Origin: Leguminivora glycinivorella | Taxonomy: Eukaryota > Arthropoda > Insecta > Lepidoptera > Tortricidae | Reading direction: 5' to 3' | NCBI RefSeq assembly: GCF_023078275.1 | Contig: NC_062984.1 | Span: forward strand, 21,672,578-21,736,577 | Length of the DNA: 64,000 bases | Part shown: positions 19,803 through 32,529 of the stretch, piece after piece | How the letters are laid out: the number at the start of each line of letters is the position of its first letter | Numbering within the stretch: position 1 is the stretch's first letter | The notes under the pieces: model-generated | What the model saw: only the letters and a program-made list of their open reading frames with translations | Databases searched by the model: none | What the model was told of the DNA's origin: nothing | Made by a program: the position numbers and the translations under genes

Positions 19803-20425
19803 AGATGAATACACAAATGTCTCTAAATGGAAAACAATATATGACTGTAACAACTGTTTCGGTGCGTCATTTCATTGGCTGATTCACATGACCAATACAG
19901 TACTGCACGATGATTTGTGTAATTGCATTCCGGCCATTATGAATGAATTCATCGATAAATTCGTAATGCACTTTTGCAGATCACAGTTATACACAAACGT
20001 CGTTGGAAGTTTTATTTTATAATATACTACGAATAAGAAACAAAAATCGTTATCACCGTCTACACTACAGCAATAATAAGAAAGTTATATTACCCAGCTG
20101 AGTATCGCCAATAAAAATCCAGGCACCTGGACGTGAGTTACAGCGCCCTCTATCGCGCCGGGGGCAATCCGGAACTAATCCCGGCGCCCCGTGGGAGCGC
20201 TCACGTGATAATTATTATTCCCGGGCGCCCCCGCCCACGACACTCGATTATCCCGGAGTCTTGCAGTTTGCTAGTTGGAAACTTGGAACAAACAGTATAA
20301 TATGGTCGCTGATTGCAGTCTGGTTTTTGTCATTCGGGTTTTTGTCAGTTGTCGGTATTGTTCTTCGCACGTCAGTTGCTGTGACAGTTGATAATAAACG
20401 CCAGCAGCTCAAACATCAAATACAG
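19803..20425. other. No gene seen
   Basis: Mixed sequence with a GC-rich patch near 20120-20250 (GGCGCCCCGTGGGAGCGC). The short plus-strand ORF at 20261-20455 lacks any recognisable domain and runs into repeat R. Confidence 0.35.
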
Positions 20426-20427
20426 CG

Positions 20428-20575
20428 ATCGTCAACTGTTGAGAACATTGCGTAATACATCCTAATAATCTTAAAGAAAATGTTCTCAATGACAACTTGC
20501 ATAGAAATTTTCTCAGAAAAATTTCCAATAATTTAAGGAAATTTTAAGAATGATCTGCAACTTGTGCAGGTTATT
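20428..20575 (-). repeat. Interspersed repeat R
   Basis: GTCAACTGTTGAGAACATTG and CGTAATACATCC, then TTCTCAATGACAACTTGCAT, as in the 3160 copy. Confidence 0.75.
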
Positions 20576-20794
20576 TACAACCCTGTTCATTGTTTAAGAC
20601 TCGCAAATAGCCCATAATTCTTGCGAGTCGAGCTACTTTACCCATTATATTTACCTCCAGTAGAAACAATAATTGGCCATTAAAACATTTAAACGACTGG
20701 AACAACCTGTACGTAAATTGCTGTGAATTTCACAAAGAAATGCTGGTTAGAGAATTATTCCTGGGTGAAGTACGATTGCGTTGTTGTACGAGTA

Positions 20795-20914
20795 AGACCC
20801 ACTTGCACCAATCACTTAACTCAGGTTTAGTGGGCTGTCATCTGTCAAATTCCATATAAAATGGTGGGTTAACCCTCGGGTTAACCCACCATTTTCGTTG
20901 GTGCAAGTGGCCCT
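20795..20914. mobile_element. Foldback MITE with perfect inner palindrome
   Basis: The outer ends AGACCCACTTGCACCA and TGGTGCAAGTGGCCCT pair imperfectly. The inner arms 20858-20875 and 20878-20895 (AAAATGGTGGGTTAACCC) are perfectly complementary around a 2-nt centre. About 120 bp, non-coding. Confidence 0.75.
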
Positions 20915-20936
20915 AAGTGTTTTAAGTTTTAGTGTG

Positions 20937-20982
20937 TTTTTAACCCCCGACGCAAAAACGACGGGGTGTTATAAGTTTGACG

Positions 20983-21025
<43 letters not shown>

Positions 21026-21195
21026 GTGTGTGTCTGTCTGTGGCATCGTAGCTCCCGAACGGATGAACCGATTTCGATTTAGTTTTTTTTTATTTGAAAG
21101 CTGTGTTAGTCGGGAGTGTTCTTAGTCATGTTTCATGAAAATCGGTCCACTAGGTCGCGGTCGGGGGTTTTTCAAAATTTTAATTTTTGTATGTT
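20937..21195 (+). repeat. Interspersed repeat Q, full plus copy
   Basis: TTTTAACCCCCGACGCAAAA, then (GTCT)n, GAACGGATGAACCGATTT, GTTAGTCGGGAGTGTTCTTA and GGTCCACTAGGTCGCGGTCG. This is a good reference for the tandem array at 59.7 kb. The ORF across the (GTCT)n tract is an artefact. Confidence 0.85.
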
Positions 21196-21389
21196 GCTGC
21201 TGCAAGAAAATTGCTTCATTTTAACGACAAAAATCTGAACAGACCAAAAATCGTTGGTAATCTTAAGTACATCCAACTTGTATACCTACTTACTTATCAT
21301 AGTTTCATACCTAGATTAAGAATTGGATAAGAATTCTACTTAGGTAATATTAATTTAACCTGGTACGGTCAGTAGTAAAATCACCGATT

Positions 21390-21835
21390 AGTTATTTGTT
21401 ATATATACAAGGGGGCAAAGTTGTATTTGAACGCCGAGTGTGGAATTGAAAAACGAGGAAGTGAAAGGATTCTATAGTTGAACCACGAGCGAAGCGAGTG
21501 GTTCGAGAATAGAATCCTGAACTTGCGAGTTTTTTAACACACGAGAAGTAAAATACATTTGCACCCGAGTGTAACACAAAACTTTTCCCCTCACTATAGC
21601 GAGGAAACTACAACGCAAAAAATGCGTTTATCACTGCTTCCAGTAGTTCCACAGGTGGTAAATCATCTTTATTACTAGATTCACCTACCTTTATCAATTT
21701 TAAAGCAGTTAATTTGACTTTATTCAAGGTCAAAATACTTTACCCACTAGTGGATAAAATGCGTTTTTACCCGCTGGTATTAAAGGACAAAACACGTGTT
21801 TCCGAGCTAGTGAGGGGAAAAATAATTTACATGAA
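21390..21835 (+). repeat. Interspersed repeat G, full plus copy
   Basis: ACAAGGGGGCAAAGTTGTAT to GAGCTAGTGAGGGGAAAAAT. It contains the hairpin GAACCACGAGCG/CGAGTGGTTC and the paired blocks CCCACTAGTGGATAAAATGC and TACCCGCTGGTATTAAA. Very similar to 28340-28765 and the reverse copy at 59250. Confidence 0.85.
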
Positions 21836-21891
21836 TTGATGCTGATGCCGGTCGAACGTTAGAATCGTTAGACGATGATACTGGGCCACTG

Positions 21892-22077
21892 TGGCCCATT
21901 TCTCGAAGCTACAAGTTACAATTTCCAAGCGGTAGTCAATGTCTAATATGACAAGTTGGACAGAGACTTCCGCTTGTAACTTGTAACTTTCAGTTTTGAA
22001 AAATGGGCCCAATGTCTAATATGACAAGTTGAAATAAGACTTCCGCTTGTAACTTGTAACTTTCACCTTTGAGAAAT
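21892..22077. mobile_element. Short MITE with GGGCCCATTT termini and duplicated right half
   Basis: 21892-22011 starts TGGCCCATTTCTCGAA and ends TTTTGAAAAATGGGCCCA, with the internal arm TTGTAACTTGTAACTTTCA. The right half (TGTCTAATATGACAAGTTG to TTTGAGAAATAGC) is repeated in tandem to 22077. Confidence 0.7.
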
Positions 22078-22486
22078 AGCTTAGTCTTTCTGATAGCATA
22101 CTTCAAACTCCACCAATCATAATCGACATTTATTTGATTGGCCATCGGGCCAGCCAGCGAGCCCCGATTAGTGCCTCGTTTGTAATAAGCTCTTAACTAT
22201 AGCATGTGAAATCAAATGTTTTCCGCTTTTTTCGGCTATAGCCCTACATCAGTAAATAAGGACCTATTCTGTTGGCTCTCGCCGGCACTAACCACCGAAT
22301 TTCTAGGCTATCAGGTCTCGCTGTTTTATAGGTCGTTAGGAAGGTTGGAAGATTAATGAAATCTTTATATAACAGAAACTTGCCGCAGCGCTTTGTAACT
22401 GCAGAGTTGCTGGAGCGATTGATCGTGTAATGTGCCAATGTTGGTGGTTGGTAGTAAATATTTGTGTTTGTATTTGGTTGGTGGTT

Positions 22487-22735
22487 TGACGACCGGTCTG
22501 GCTCAGTCGGTAGTGACCCTGCCTGCTGAGCGGCGGTCCTGGGTTCGAATCCCGGTAAGGGCATTTATTTGTGTGATGAGCACAGATATTTGTTCCTGAG
22601 TCATGGATGTTTTCTATGTATATAAGTATGTATTTATCTATTTAAGTATGTATATCGTCGCTTAGCACCCATAGTACAAGCTTTGGTTAGTTTGGGGCTA
22701 AGTTAAATTGTGTAAGATGTCCCCAATATTTTGAA
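22487..22735 (+). mobile_element. tRNA-derived SINE, full plus copy
   Basis: The 5' head holds a pol III A box (TGGCTCAGTCGG, 22499-22510) and B box (GGTTCGAATCC, about 22542-22552). The body continues TGTGTGATGAGCACAGATAT and TCATGGATGTTTTCTATG, to a GGGGCTAAGTTAAATTGTGT end. The same family is split by mariner at 5298-6788 and inverted at 41985. Not a functional tRNA: the acceptor stem does not pair. Confidence 0.85.
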
Positions 22736-23558
<823 letters not shown>

Positions 23559-23579
23559 TATTTAATATTATTGTGTGTG

Positions 23580-24545
23580 TGTGTGTGCGGTGTGTGTTGT
23601 AGATAAGTAGTTGGATAAGTAAAGGGTAGGAAGGAACTAAATTTCAAAATAGCTCTTTGTGCCCTCTCTAATTTTAACATCTGCGATTTGCATGCTCCAC
23701 CCCAAGAACCAATACAATAGGATAAGATTGATTGAACTAGTGCAAAATAAACTGTTTTTAGAATATTTGTGTCTGCAATGTGTCGAAGATTTCTGAATGT
23801 ATAGATGAGTTTTCTAGTTCTAGCTGTTAGCATATTAATGTGCGGGTGAAAGTTAAGTTTTTCATCTAATATTATGCCCAGATATTTAATATTGTCTGTT
23901 TTATCAATTTTTGGACATGAGCAGTCAGAATCATTACAGTCAGGTCGGGAGTGGGCAATTATATTGCTTTGATCAGTAACCATACCTCTGTCGGATTTAA
24001 GGGAAAAAGTAATATATTTAGTTTTTTCGACGTTGATTGTGAGAAAATGTTGTGTTAGCCACTCTGATACTATATTAAAGCCATTTTGGGCGTGCTGGAA
24101 AGCTTCTTCCCACGTTGGCCCATGAAACAACAAAGCAGTGTCATCTGCATAGGCAATGGTTTTCCCTCTGGGCAGCTGAAGTTGGCATAAATCATTTATG
24201 TATATTAAAAAGAGCGTTGGTCCAAGGATGCTGCCCTGAGGGATACCATAGTCAACTTTAATTTCATTGCTAATATAATTGCCCACCTTGACACATTGGG
24301 TTCTATCCGATAGGTAGTTCTCGAAAAGTTTTAGTTGAAGTCCTCTGATACCAATCTTTTCAAGTTTGGTTATGAGGATGGGGGCAGAGACTGTGTCAAA
24401 AGCCTTGGCTAGGTCTTAGAAAATTGCAACAGTTTTTTTCTTGTCGTCAAGGTGAGTTACTAAGTGGTCTGTCAGTTCATGTACAGCATCGGAGGTGGAT
24501 TTACCTGATCTGAAACCAAATTGTGTGGGTGATAGGATATTAGTG
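23580..24545 (-). pseudogene. LINE reverse transcriptase fragment (minus strand)
   Basis: Reading right to left: LSPTQFGFRSGKSTSDAVHE, a palm block DLAKAFDTVSAPILITKLEK preceded by an in-frame stop at about 24416-24418, then DYGIPQGSILGPTLFLIYIN, AYADDTALLFHGPTWEEAF and the thumb segment DNIKYLGIILDEKLNFHPHI, ending in KLERAQRAILKFSSFLPF. It then degenerates into the dinucleotide repeat. It lacks the endonuclease and C terminus. A Jockey/CR1-group element distinct from the two larger LINEs here. Confidence 0.85.
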
Positions 24546-24654
24546 GATATAGTGTAAAACAATGATTAAATGAATACTGAATACTGAATACTGAATAGGA
24601 AAAAAACGATCAGTTGAAAATTGGCCCCGGGCCCATATGTCTCCGCTACACCTT

Positions 24655-25222
24655 ATTTTTTATTTATTTATTGGAAACAAAGATTACAGCTATACAGTTT
24701 CTAATTTTTTCGCCAAACTTACGTTCAACGACGGAATGAAGCACTCATTTTCAAAGTTAGTAAGTATTATGTTTTTTAATAGATGCAGTTGTAAGTTAAA
24801 TATGTTGTCCAAATAGGTTTTAAATGTGCGTCCATAAGCTATTCAACCGTACCTAATTACAGCGTCAGCCAGTGCATGGTATAACATTCGTAATATTTTA
24901 TTATTTACTATATAATATTTTAAACTAATAATTTTACACAGTATAGATCTTAGTCTAACATACTGCATCTATGTGTATTTTCCAGTTAATGTTTTTATCT
25001 ATAGTTAGACCTAGGTATTTAAACTTATCAACTACTTCTATAAATCTACATTTACAGTCACGTTTTTCGGTGTGCAAACAATCGTACGTATGACCAATAA
25101 TTTGGATTGGCGCCTGACATTGTTTCGTAAACGGTGAATTTATAAGCAAACATTTAGTTTTTTCAGTATTTAATATTAAACCATTATTGTGAGACCATTT
25201 TAATATAAGTATTCTTTCTATA
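24655..25222 (-). pseudogene. LINE RT thumb-region fragment (minus strand), cut by MITE
   Basis: The minus frame reads LKWSHNNGLILNTEKTKCLL, then DCKCRFIEVVDKFKYLGLTI and DKNINWKIHIDAVC, the segment that follows YADD in many LINEs. It stops at about 24958 and further decay leads to 24655. The GC-rich palindrome at 25223-25375 interrupts its upstream side. Confidence 0.7.
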
Positions 25223-25375
25223 ACGCCGTGTCTTGCGTGGGCGACGGTCGTGCGATGGTCGCGCGACGGCGATGCGATGCATACGAAATCAAACCTTATC
25301 GATTTGGAAGTATGAGACGCGACGGCGATGGTCGCGTGACGGTCGCGCGACCGTCGCCCACGCAAGACACGGCGT
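25223..25375. mobile_element. GC-rich palindromic MITE, copy 2
   Basis: 153 bp; ACGCCGTGTCTTGCGTGGGC at the left is matched by its complement at the right. It is near-identical to 11043-11193 in inverse orientation. Confidence 0.85.
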
Positions 25376-25762
25376 AATACTTGATCCTCTTTGGTATGAA
25401 GAAAATAGTTCTAAAATGAAATTCTGCAACATTACGTATAGTCATATATTTCTGCTTCGGCTTTAATTTAAAAACACTAGATGTTAATAACATTTTATTT
25501 AATTTATCTCCATTAAATGCAAATATAGAACATTCTCGTGCGGTTGTGGTTGGCTCCAGTTTCGCAATAATAAATTCAGTGGATATAAATTAAACGGTTA
25601 AATCACGGAACGCTTTCCATGACAGTTGGCGACCGCTGAAATACATCATTAACGAAATAATTTTAGTTAATGAGGTTTGGTTACAAGCTTTAATATTGAC
25701 GGTCAACCAATTATTAGCATTAAAAAGGCGGCAAATTTTAAGAATGTGGGGCTCTGTCACTT

Positions 25763-26198
25763 GCCGTTTTTACACAGTCGCTCTATCGCGCGTTCCTGGA
25801 GCGTACAGGATAGCGCGCGGTTGCGTGTTGTTAGTTTTTAAACTTCACGTTCTATCGCGTGTGATTGCGCGTCGAAGTTTTTGAGAACGGAAAGAGCGTG
25901 CGTGTAAAGGCTAATCGTGCGCGTCAGACCGCGTGAATCTGGCGCGTGTTGGAGCGTGTGCAATTCACACATTTTTAGTGAAGTACATGGTATTGGTTTA
26001 GTCCACAAGCGTATATCCGCCATCTTGCGCGCGCGAATAAAGGTACCTGTAAAGATAACCTCAGCCACGCGATTGCGCGCCCTCACTGGCAGACGCAATC
26101 GCGCGTTTTTTCCCTTCCCCTCCCGCCAGCTTTACTCGCGTATTCTTTCACACGCGATTGCTGTATCACGCGCGAAAGAGCATCTGTGTAAAAACGGC
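25763..26198. mobile_element. CG-rich foldback element with TTTTTACACAG ends
   Basis: GCCGTTTTTACACAG at the left is mirrored by CTGTGTAAAAACGGC at the right, enclosing about 400 bp rich in CGCGCG words. The short ORFs on both strands (25838-26098 minus, 25917-26222 plus) look like by-products of base composition. Confidence 0.65.
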
Positions 26199-26574
26199 TA
26201 TTGTCTTCTTCCTCAACTTTGACGTTGGCGTAATCATCGAGCCATAAGATTTAAAAATTGATTGAAAATGAGGGGGTGACGGTGAAGGTTTAATTCCAGT
26301 CGAAAATTTGAATTTCGCGGCTTTTTTTTAGTTGACCATCCGTACTATAACGACCAAATCTTGTTACATTCAGCACGGACCGAGCACAAACGGATTTAAC
26401 GGATGTAAAATGCAAACACGACCAGGAAAATAAAAAGAGAGATATTCTCGAGTTATGTCTGAATCGTGCGCATGCGCAGCGGCGCTGCTCCCGCGGGACT
26501 CTCTGCATGTAGATGAAGAAGCGTGTCGCCGTTACGGCAAGGATTAAGTTGGTAAGTGTAGCAATGTACAAGTT

Positions 26575-26885
26575 GCAGAATATTCTCAAATTTTTCGTAA
26601 ATTACTGGAAATTTTCGCCAAAAATTCTTATGCAATTTGTCATTGAGAACATTCTCTGAAAGATTAGGATGTAGGTACAGTCGCCGGCATAAATAAGTGA
26701 TGATTTCTGTACCTTGTCGCTTTTAATCGTTTGACAATTTCGTATGACATTTCATACACGACGTTAAAGCGACAAGGTACAGAAGTCATCAATCACATCA
26801 CTTATTCATGCCGGTGACTGTAAGTATACCACCTATTTATTACGCAATATTCTCAACAGTTGACGATCGCTTCATTTGATGTTTG
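26575..26885 (+). repeat. Repeat R copy interrupted by a TA-flanked MITE
   Basis: The left part (TTTCGTAAATTACTGGAAAT, TCATTGAGAACATTC, AGATTAGGATGTA) and right part (TTACGCAATATTCTCAACAG, TTGACGATCGC) form one repeat R copy that is continuous elsewhere, for example at 11700-11800. Confidence 0.75.
26678..26820. mobile_element. TA-flanked MITE (CAGTCGCCGGCAT family) inside repeat R
   Basis: 143 bp, TA at 26676-26677 and 26821-26822. Long near-perfect arms: CAGTCGCCGGCATAAATAAG at the left; right end CTTATTCATGCCGGTGACTG. The inner blocks TCTGTACCTTGTCGCTTT and AAGCGACAAGGTACAGA pair. Tc1/mariner-like by target site. Confidence 0.88.
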
Positions 26886-26929
26886 AATTATCTACTGGAA
26901 TGAAATCGTGTCTTTCGTAAAACAATAGT

Positions 26930-27245
26930 ACATTACGATACAAATGCGTAAAAAAGGAAGTTCGAAACGAGTGGCGATAAATTAAAACACGACCGAAGGG
27001 GGTGTTTTAAATCGACACGAGTTACGAATTTCCTATTCGCACGTGTATCGTACGACGTTTTTAGTACAGATGGCACTCCGAAGTTTCGACCTGGCATATA
27101 ATGAACCACTTCTCGCACTAGTGCGTAAAAAAAACACCATCTGTACTGAAAAATATTTTTTAATACAGTTGCTCAAAAAGTGCCCGTTTTTTGGCTGTTT
27201 AGCGTGCGAGAAGTTGTATTTTACGAACTAGTGCGTAAAAAGTAT
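26930..27245. repeat. Inverted-repeat interspersed element with ACACGAGT core
   Basis: Blocks such as TGCGTAAAAAAGG, AAAACACGACCGAAGGGGGT and TCGCACTAGTGCGTAAAAA recur within the interval, and related words appear near 27840-27915 (GTGCGAGAATGTCATTCTTC). Non-coding; class unknown. Confidence 0.4.
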
Positions 27246-28085
27246 ATACGTTCCATTTTACGACTAACTTACCGAGCTGTTTTCATATTAGTCTAGTTTA
27301 CTAAGACAGAATAAAACTATAAACATACTATTAAGTGATTAATATTTAAAACGTTAATATTTCATATGTAATTGTTTACTTTTAGTCATACTAAACAAAA
27401 TTTACAAAATGGTTTATACTTTGAAAAATCGGTCATAATGAGTCGTGTAAACAGAACATGATTGGAACGAAACGCGTCTTCTACTGTCAAAGTAGAGGCT
27501 TCTACCATGTTTTAAGTAGTTTTAACTTAATGCACGTTCAAAAAACCTCAATATGTTACGTTATTTGCAATACGTCGGGGCATAAATGGATCGATTAAAT
27601 TAAAATGTACTTAGTTGTACATTAAACAATCATCCCAAATCGTAAATGTTTATGTTTTTATGGCACCCAATGAAATAAATTATGTTAAATGAATAGCAAA
27701 CTCGAAAATATGCACGCAAGTTTAAAAGCTTCAAAAATACGCCTTTGAATTGTCAAATAATCCGTCAATGTCCATGGGAAAATTGATAGTTCGGATTGTT
27801 TTATTTCGTTGTAAGTAAGTAGTAGTGTTTTTTCGCAACTGTATTAAAAAACGTCGTTCGTCACACGTGCGAGAATGTCATTCTTCTCGCACTTATAACG
27901 AAATGTACTATTTTACACCTTGTAAGTAAGTATTTGTTGTCAAAATATACCTTGTACTTAGTATGTATTGATTAAATCGTGACCCTAATACACGAATTAT
28001 ATAATACAATGAAAATCGTTCACAAAATAAAGGTAAACAACTTCGGGTTCTCAAAAATATTAATACATCACACTTTTTTTATGGT
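27246..28085. other. No gene; AT-rich
   Basis: No ORF beyond chance length. Short words related to the preceding element occur at about 27840-27915. Confidence 0.4.
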
Positions 28086-28250
28086 ATTTCCATGATTTTA
28101 TTTTGCGATCTTCAAACCTTTAAGAAAAGAGCGGACACCCATCTTAAAGGCCAGCACTTCTGGTGTGTCGGGTGTCCGTGGTCGGCAGTGATCGCTTACC
28201 ATCAGGCGACCTGTCTGCTCGTTGGCCTCCTATCCCATAAAAAAAAACTT
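28086..28250 (+). repeat. LINE/SINE 3'-end fragment with A tail
   Basis: The block AAGAAAAGAGCGGACACCCA, CTTAAAGGCCAGCACTTC, ATCGCTTACCATCAGGCGAC then CCTATCCCATAAAAAAAAAC is a familiar lepidopteran retroelement 3' end. A related but diverged segment is at 39570-39705. Confidence 0.6.
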
Positions 28251-28339
28251 AGTACCTATAAGGTGGTATAAGCAAGAAACTTCAGGAATTCAAGCCGTTT
28301 TATTTGTTGTGGCCACCGCGGAGTAAGCAAGCTGAAGTA

Positions 28340-28765
28340 ATAGTTATTTGTTTTACAAGGGGGCAAAGTTGTATTTTAACGCCGAGTGTGGAATTGAAAA
28401 ACGAGCAAGTGAAAGGATTCTATAGTTGAACCACGAGCGAAGCGAGTGGTTCGAGAATAGAATCCTGAACTTGCGAGTTTTTTAACACACGAGAAGTAAA
28501 ATACATTTGCACCCGAGTGTAACACAAAACTTTTCCCCTCACTATAGCGAGGAAACTACAACGCAAAAAATGCGTTTCTAACTGCTTCCACAGGTGGTAA
28601 ATCATCTTTATTACTAGATTCACCTACTTATATCAATTTTAAAGCAGTTAATTTGACTATATTCAAGGTCAAATTACTTTACCCACTAGTGGATAAAATG
28701 CGTTTTTACCCGCTGGTATTAAAAGACAAAACACGTGTTTCCGAGCTAGTGAGGGAAAAATTAAA
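28340..28765 (+). repeat. Interspersed repeat G, plus copy
   Basis: Near-identical to 21390-21835, including GGAATTGAAAAACGAGCAAG and the hairpin. A deletion removes part of the TTCCAGTAGTTCC block. Confidence 0.85.
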
Positions 28766-29770
28766 TTGTGCGTTCGCGTCTGCTTTTCTTTGCGAGAGGC
28801 TTTCTCTGAGACCTCATTTGATTTCAGATTATATTGCGGTTGAGAACACGCTTAACTAGGTATTGTGCAACCAGGCTCAATTCTCTTTATAACCCAGTTT
28901 TAAATAATTATTTAAATGGAAATGATTGATAAATGATAATGTTATGATTTAGTTTTAACAACATACACCTTATTTGTATAAGAAGCATATCGCTTTTTTA
29001 TAATTTAAACACATTTTTTGCATCCTCTCTCTAGTAACAATTGCTTAAAATTCAAAAATACACTAATCTACATTGGTTTCCGAAAATTGTATAGTAGGTG
29101 ATGCTAATATAGCTATAAACATAATTTTACCTAAAGATTTCTCTTCCAAAGCTGCAAAAATAGGTAAATGTGTAATCGAGTCCTAAAAAAGCACTTTCAT
29201 ACTTTCAGAGCATTACGAATCTCAAGCGCTGCTCAAAGGTGGCCAGCTAGGTATACGTCAGCCATTTAATAAATAAACTATTATCCCTCGGCTTGAGTAA
29301 ATAGCGGCGATCATTCGCTCGCGAGCGGCGGCCGCAGCTGGCGTGTGCCGGATTATGTTGGTGGAATTCAATAATCTTCTCCTGGCCATCTGAGAGGGAT
29401 GGTCATTCTCAGTTTTTTCGGACAAGTTGCGAGACTTTCGTAATCAAGTTTGCGTATTGCCGTTCTGTTAAATTGAATTCGCTACGAAAGGGTCGGACGT
29501 CCTTGCATCCTAAGTAAATAGTATAAAGTAAATCGACACAAACATACGTTCAATTTGCGGTTCGGATACGTGATTTTGCAACCACAAAGTTTACACATCT
29601 CCTTCCAAATTGGTAGTCATCGACAAACGCTACCATACACGAAATTGTAGTCGCCACCAAATCGACACATTTCAGAATTGTGAACCATGAGAAATGTTTT
29701 GGCAATTACTAAACTTGTTTTAGATAAAAAGTTTATCATTCATCATTATTGCAATCTCTTAAAGCTCGGT
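28766..29770. other. No gene seen
   Basis: AT-rich, with a CG-rich patch at about 29310-29350 (GCTCGCGAGCGGCGGCCGC). No ORF with a domain. Confidence 0.4.
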
Positions 29771-30937
29771 CACACAGGCGCGTTTTGAGAGCGTAGGCGG
29801 AGCGTTAGCGGAGCGCAATGATAACGTATGCGGAATGAAATCTGGACAAAATTCAATGTCTTATAAAATTAATATAACATAGTTTGTTTTTGATATCTTT
29901 CATGATTTTAATTATGTATTGAATAACAATAAATAAAAGAGTTAGCTTTCTCCAATATGAGACCTCACAGAACTTGTGATACTTTATGTCCATCGGTGTC
30001 GACAAAACCAATGTTAGCATTTTTTAAGGTCCAAATTTATCTTCCATGTGATAACTTTTTAAAGAAGCTTCGTATGTTCGACATTTTCGCATTCTTGTCC
30101 GTAGGATCATTAGTGTCCTCAAACTAATAGTTTTCTTGTCGTGAAATTCCATTTAATCGACATATTATTAGTCATTCATAAACCCTGAAATGCAAAAACA
30201 GCTGTTTTTTACATTTTTTGACTTTACGGCGTAGCAGCATTTTCAAAGTTTTTTAATTTTATTTTTGAAGACTATAGGCTTAACTTTTTTTTTGAATGTG
30301 TATCGATACTCATGTCTTCAAGAATTTTTTTATTACTTTCGCTGCCCCATTCGAATGCTGTCTCGAGCTCTTTGTAAGATTGTGTGCCTTAGGGGCCGAC
30401 ATTTCTTTTAATCAAATCTCTCCCAGAAAACTTGCCAATGCTGTAATTTTTTCTTGCACTACGCTTTGTTGCGGTAGTTTTTGTAAAGAAAAAGGACGCA
30501 AAAATATTATAAATTGGCTGTTAGCTTCTAACCCTTCCTACAAAACTTTCCACGGGCTTTGCATTCGGCCACAGAAAATTGGTATGTAGAAATTACAAAC
30601 AGTTTCGCTAGGTCGTTCTTCTCGATTGACCATAATTTCTAGAAAAGGTATCCAATACTCATGAAACTTATCAATTTAAATGACAGATATGTAAACTTTA
30701 ATCTGGCATTTATACATTATTTTAGTATATAGATTTACTTACTCTGTACGGTATCAAAACTTTGTCCAGATTTCATTCCGCATACGTTAGTGGTGCGCCG
30801 GACGAACGCTGGCGTTGCCCCCAGCGGACGCCGGCGGGAACTAACGAGCGCGGATTGCGAGCGGAACGCCAGCGTTCGTCCGGCGCACCGCTGTCATTGC
30901 GCTCCGCTAACGCTACGCTATCAAAACGCTTTGTGTG
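29771..30937. mobile_element. Inverted-repeat element with CACACA..GCGTTTTGA termini
   Basis: The left end (CACACAGGCGCGTTTTGAGA, GCGTAGGCGGAGCG, then CGTATGCGGAATGAAATCTG) is mirrored in pieces at the right (CAGATTTCATTCCGCATACG near 30769-30788; GCTACGCTATCAAAACGCTT then TGTGTG at the edge). The interior of about 900 bp is AT-rich. A 97-aa plus-strand ORF at 30296-30589 was not recognised. The internal repeat at 30797-30885 (GCGCCGGACGAACGCTGGCG and its complement) is itself a palindrome. Related to the MITE at 49715-49914. Confidence 0.65.
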
Positions 30938-31765
30938 TGGCGGAGACTTTATTCTGTAGTAACAAACAAGCTTTTGCAAACTTATTGAAATCGTACTGTA
31001 TCAAAAAATATGTTAGCGCTTTCACAACATATTTATGCGGGAAATTAATTTATAAGACAAGAAAGCGGGCCCACAAAACGCCACGTGGGATATGAGTTTA
31101 AAATAATTTAGCTTCGAAAAAAATGGACTGTATTAATTTGGATATCAAGTAAATTACGACACTAAATACTTGCTTGCACCTTATTTAAAAGGAAAGAGGA
31201 AATGCCAACGCCTACCTTTATAGCTTTCTTCTTGGTCTTCTGCTGGCCAGCTTTTCCAAAACTCCTCTCAGCAATCAGCACAATAGTCGATACAGTGAGA
31301 CAATTTGTTCGTATTTTCGAAAACAAAATCAACCTCAAGAGTCGTAACTAAAATTTTTTGTCTGTGTGTAAAACGACCTTCAAATGCGTCCGCCAAAAGC
31401 GATCCAATCGTCCTCTTTTATTGGAACAGCCCTCTCGCGTCTTTGTTGAGGGAATTCCCCTGAATCCAATCTATGTAAAGTATTTACGAGTGACAAGAAT
31501 TTACTTGACGCGCCAATATTTCACCCAATATCATAAGAGCCGCATTTTTTAAAGGGATGTGGAGAGTTATTAGTGATTGTATTGTACATCGCGGGTTTAG
31601 TCGGCGTTCCACGCACGAAACGCTCAGGCGGGGTCCTCGTTTGTGGGTAGCGGCATTTTCGTTCAACTTAATAACCGTATTTTACTAAGTTGTGAAACTT
31701 ATGTCTAATTTTGCATGGGGTGGATTCAGGAAATATTTCGTAGCCATCTTTGACTCCGTGATAGA
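30938..31765. other. No gene seen
   Basis: No supported feature. Short ORFs (31358-31552 plus, 31484-31666 minus) lack recognisable domains. Confidence 0.4.
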
Positions 31766-31767
31766 TA

Positions 31768-31945
31768 TAGTTGCATTCTCAAAATTTCGGTAAATTACTG
31801 GAAGTTTACATGAAAAAAACTCATGCAAGTTGACATTGAGAACATTTTCTTTAAGATGTCTTCAAGATGTCAACTGTTGACAACATTGCGGAATTAGGAT
31901 AATTACGCAATGTTCTCAACAGTTGACGATCGCTTCATTTGCTGT
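31768..31945 (+). repeat. Interspersed repeat R, rearranged copy
   Basis: GCGTTTTCC-type core replaced by TTCGGTAAATTACTGGAAGT. It ends ATTACGCAATGTTCTCAACA and TTGACGATCGC, preceded by an inverted echo (GTCAACTGTTGACAACATTG) that makes a local palindrome. Confidence 0.7.
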
Positions 31946-32529
31946 TTGAGACATATTACAGTCGTTTATTGTCTTAGAAATTGACCTTTGTTTTGTTTTA
32001 TTTATGTATTTCATGTATTTACGATTTTTATTTTGTATTTAGACTGCGATGTAGGCGGCAAGGTGTGTAAATGTACCGATTAGTTGTTATAACTAGGGAT
32101 TGCAATCCGGTCCGGTGGATCCGGTAATCCGGCCGGATCCGGTGCTTTTTTCATGCCACCGGATCCGGTGAAATTCGCCGGATCCGGTACCGGATCCGGT
32201 AATGTAACACGATATGTTGAAATAGTGCAAAGAAAATAATTTTACGGCAACATTTGAACGTCGCTCAAGAGGTGATTGCAATCCGGTCTGATTTCCAATC
32301 AAAAAATATTTTAGTACGTATGTTCTTTGCATTAGAAGGCCGTTTGGAAGTCAAATAATGTGCTCAAGCAACGGGTTACACTTTCCGTTTTGGAATCCGT
32401 AGTTAAATCTGTGAGATTGTTTGTTGGGATGCATAATGTGGAGTGGTGGAGAGTGACAAATAACCATGGTCTGAGGTCGATCCTTCGCGTTTTCTGGCCA
32501 GACACTATCCGAAATCGAGACCTATGGAG

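Noticed and set aside
22499..22560. Functional tRNA gene
   Set aside because: A and B boxes are good, but the acceptor stem does not pair and the sequence continues into a SINE body with other copies in the window.
30296..30589. 97-aa ORF inside the 29771-30937 element
   Set aside because: No recognisable transposase signature. It may be decayed, but I cannot support a coding call.
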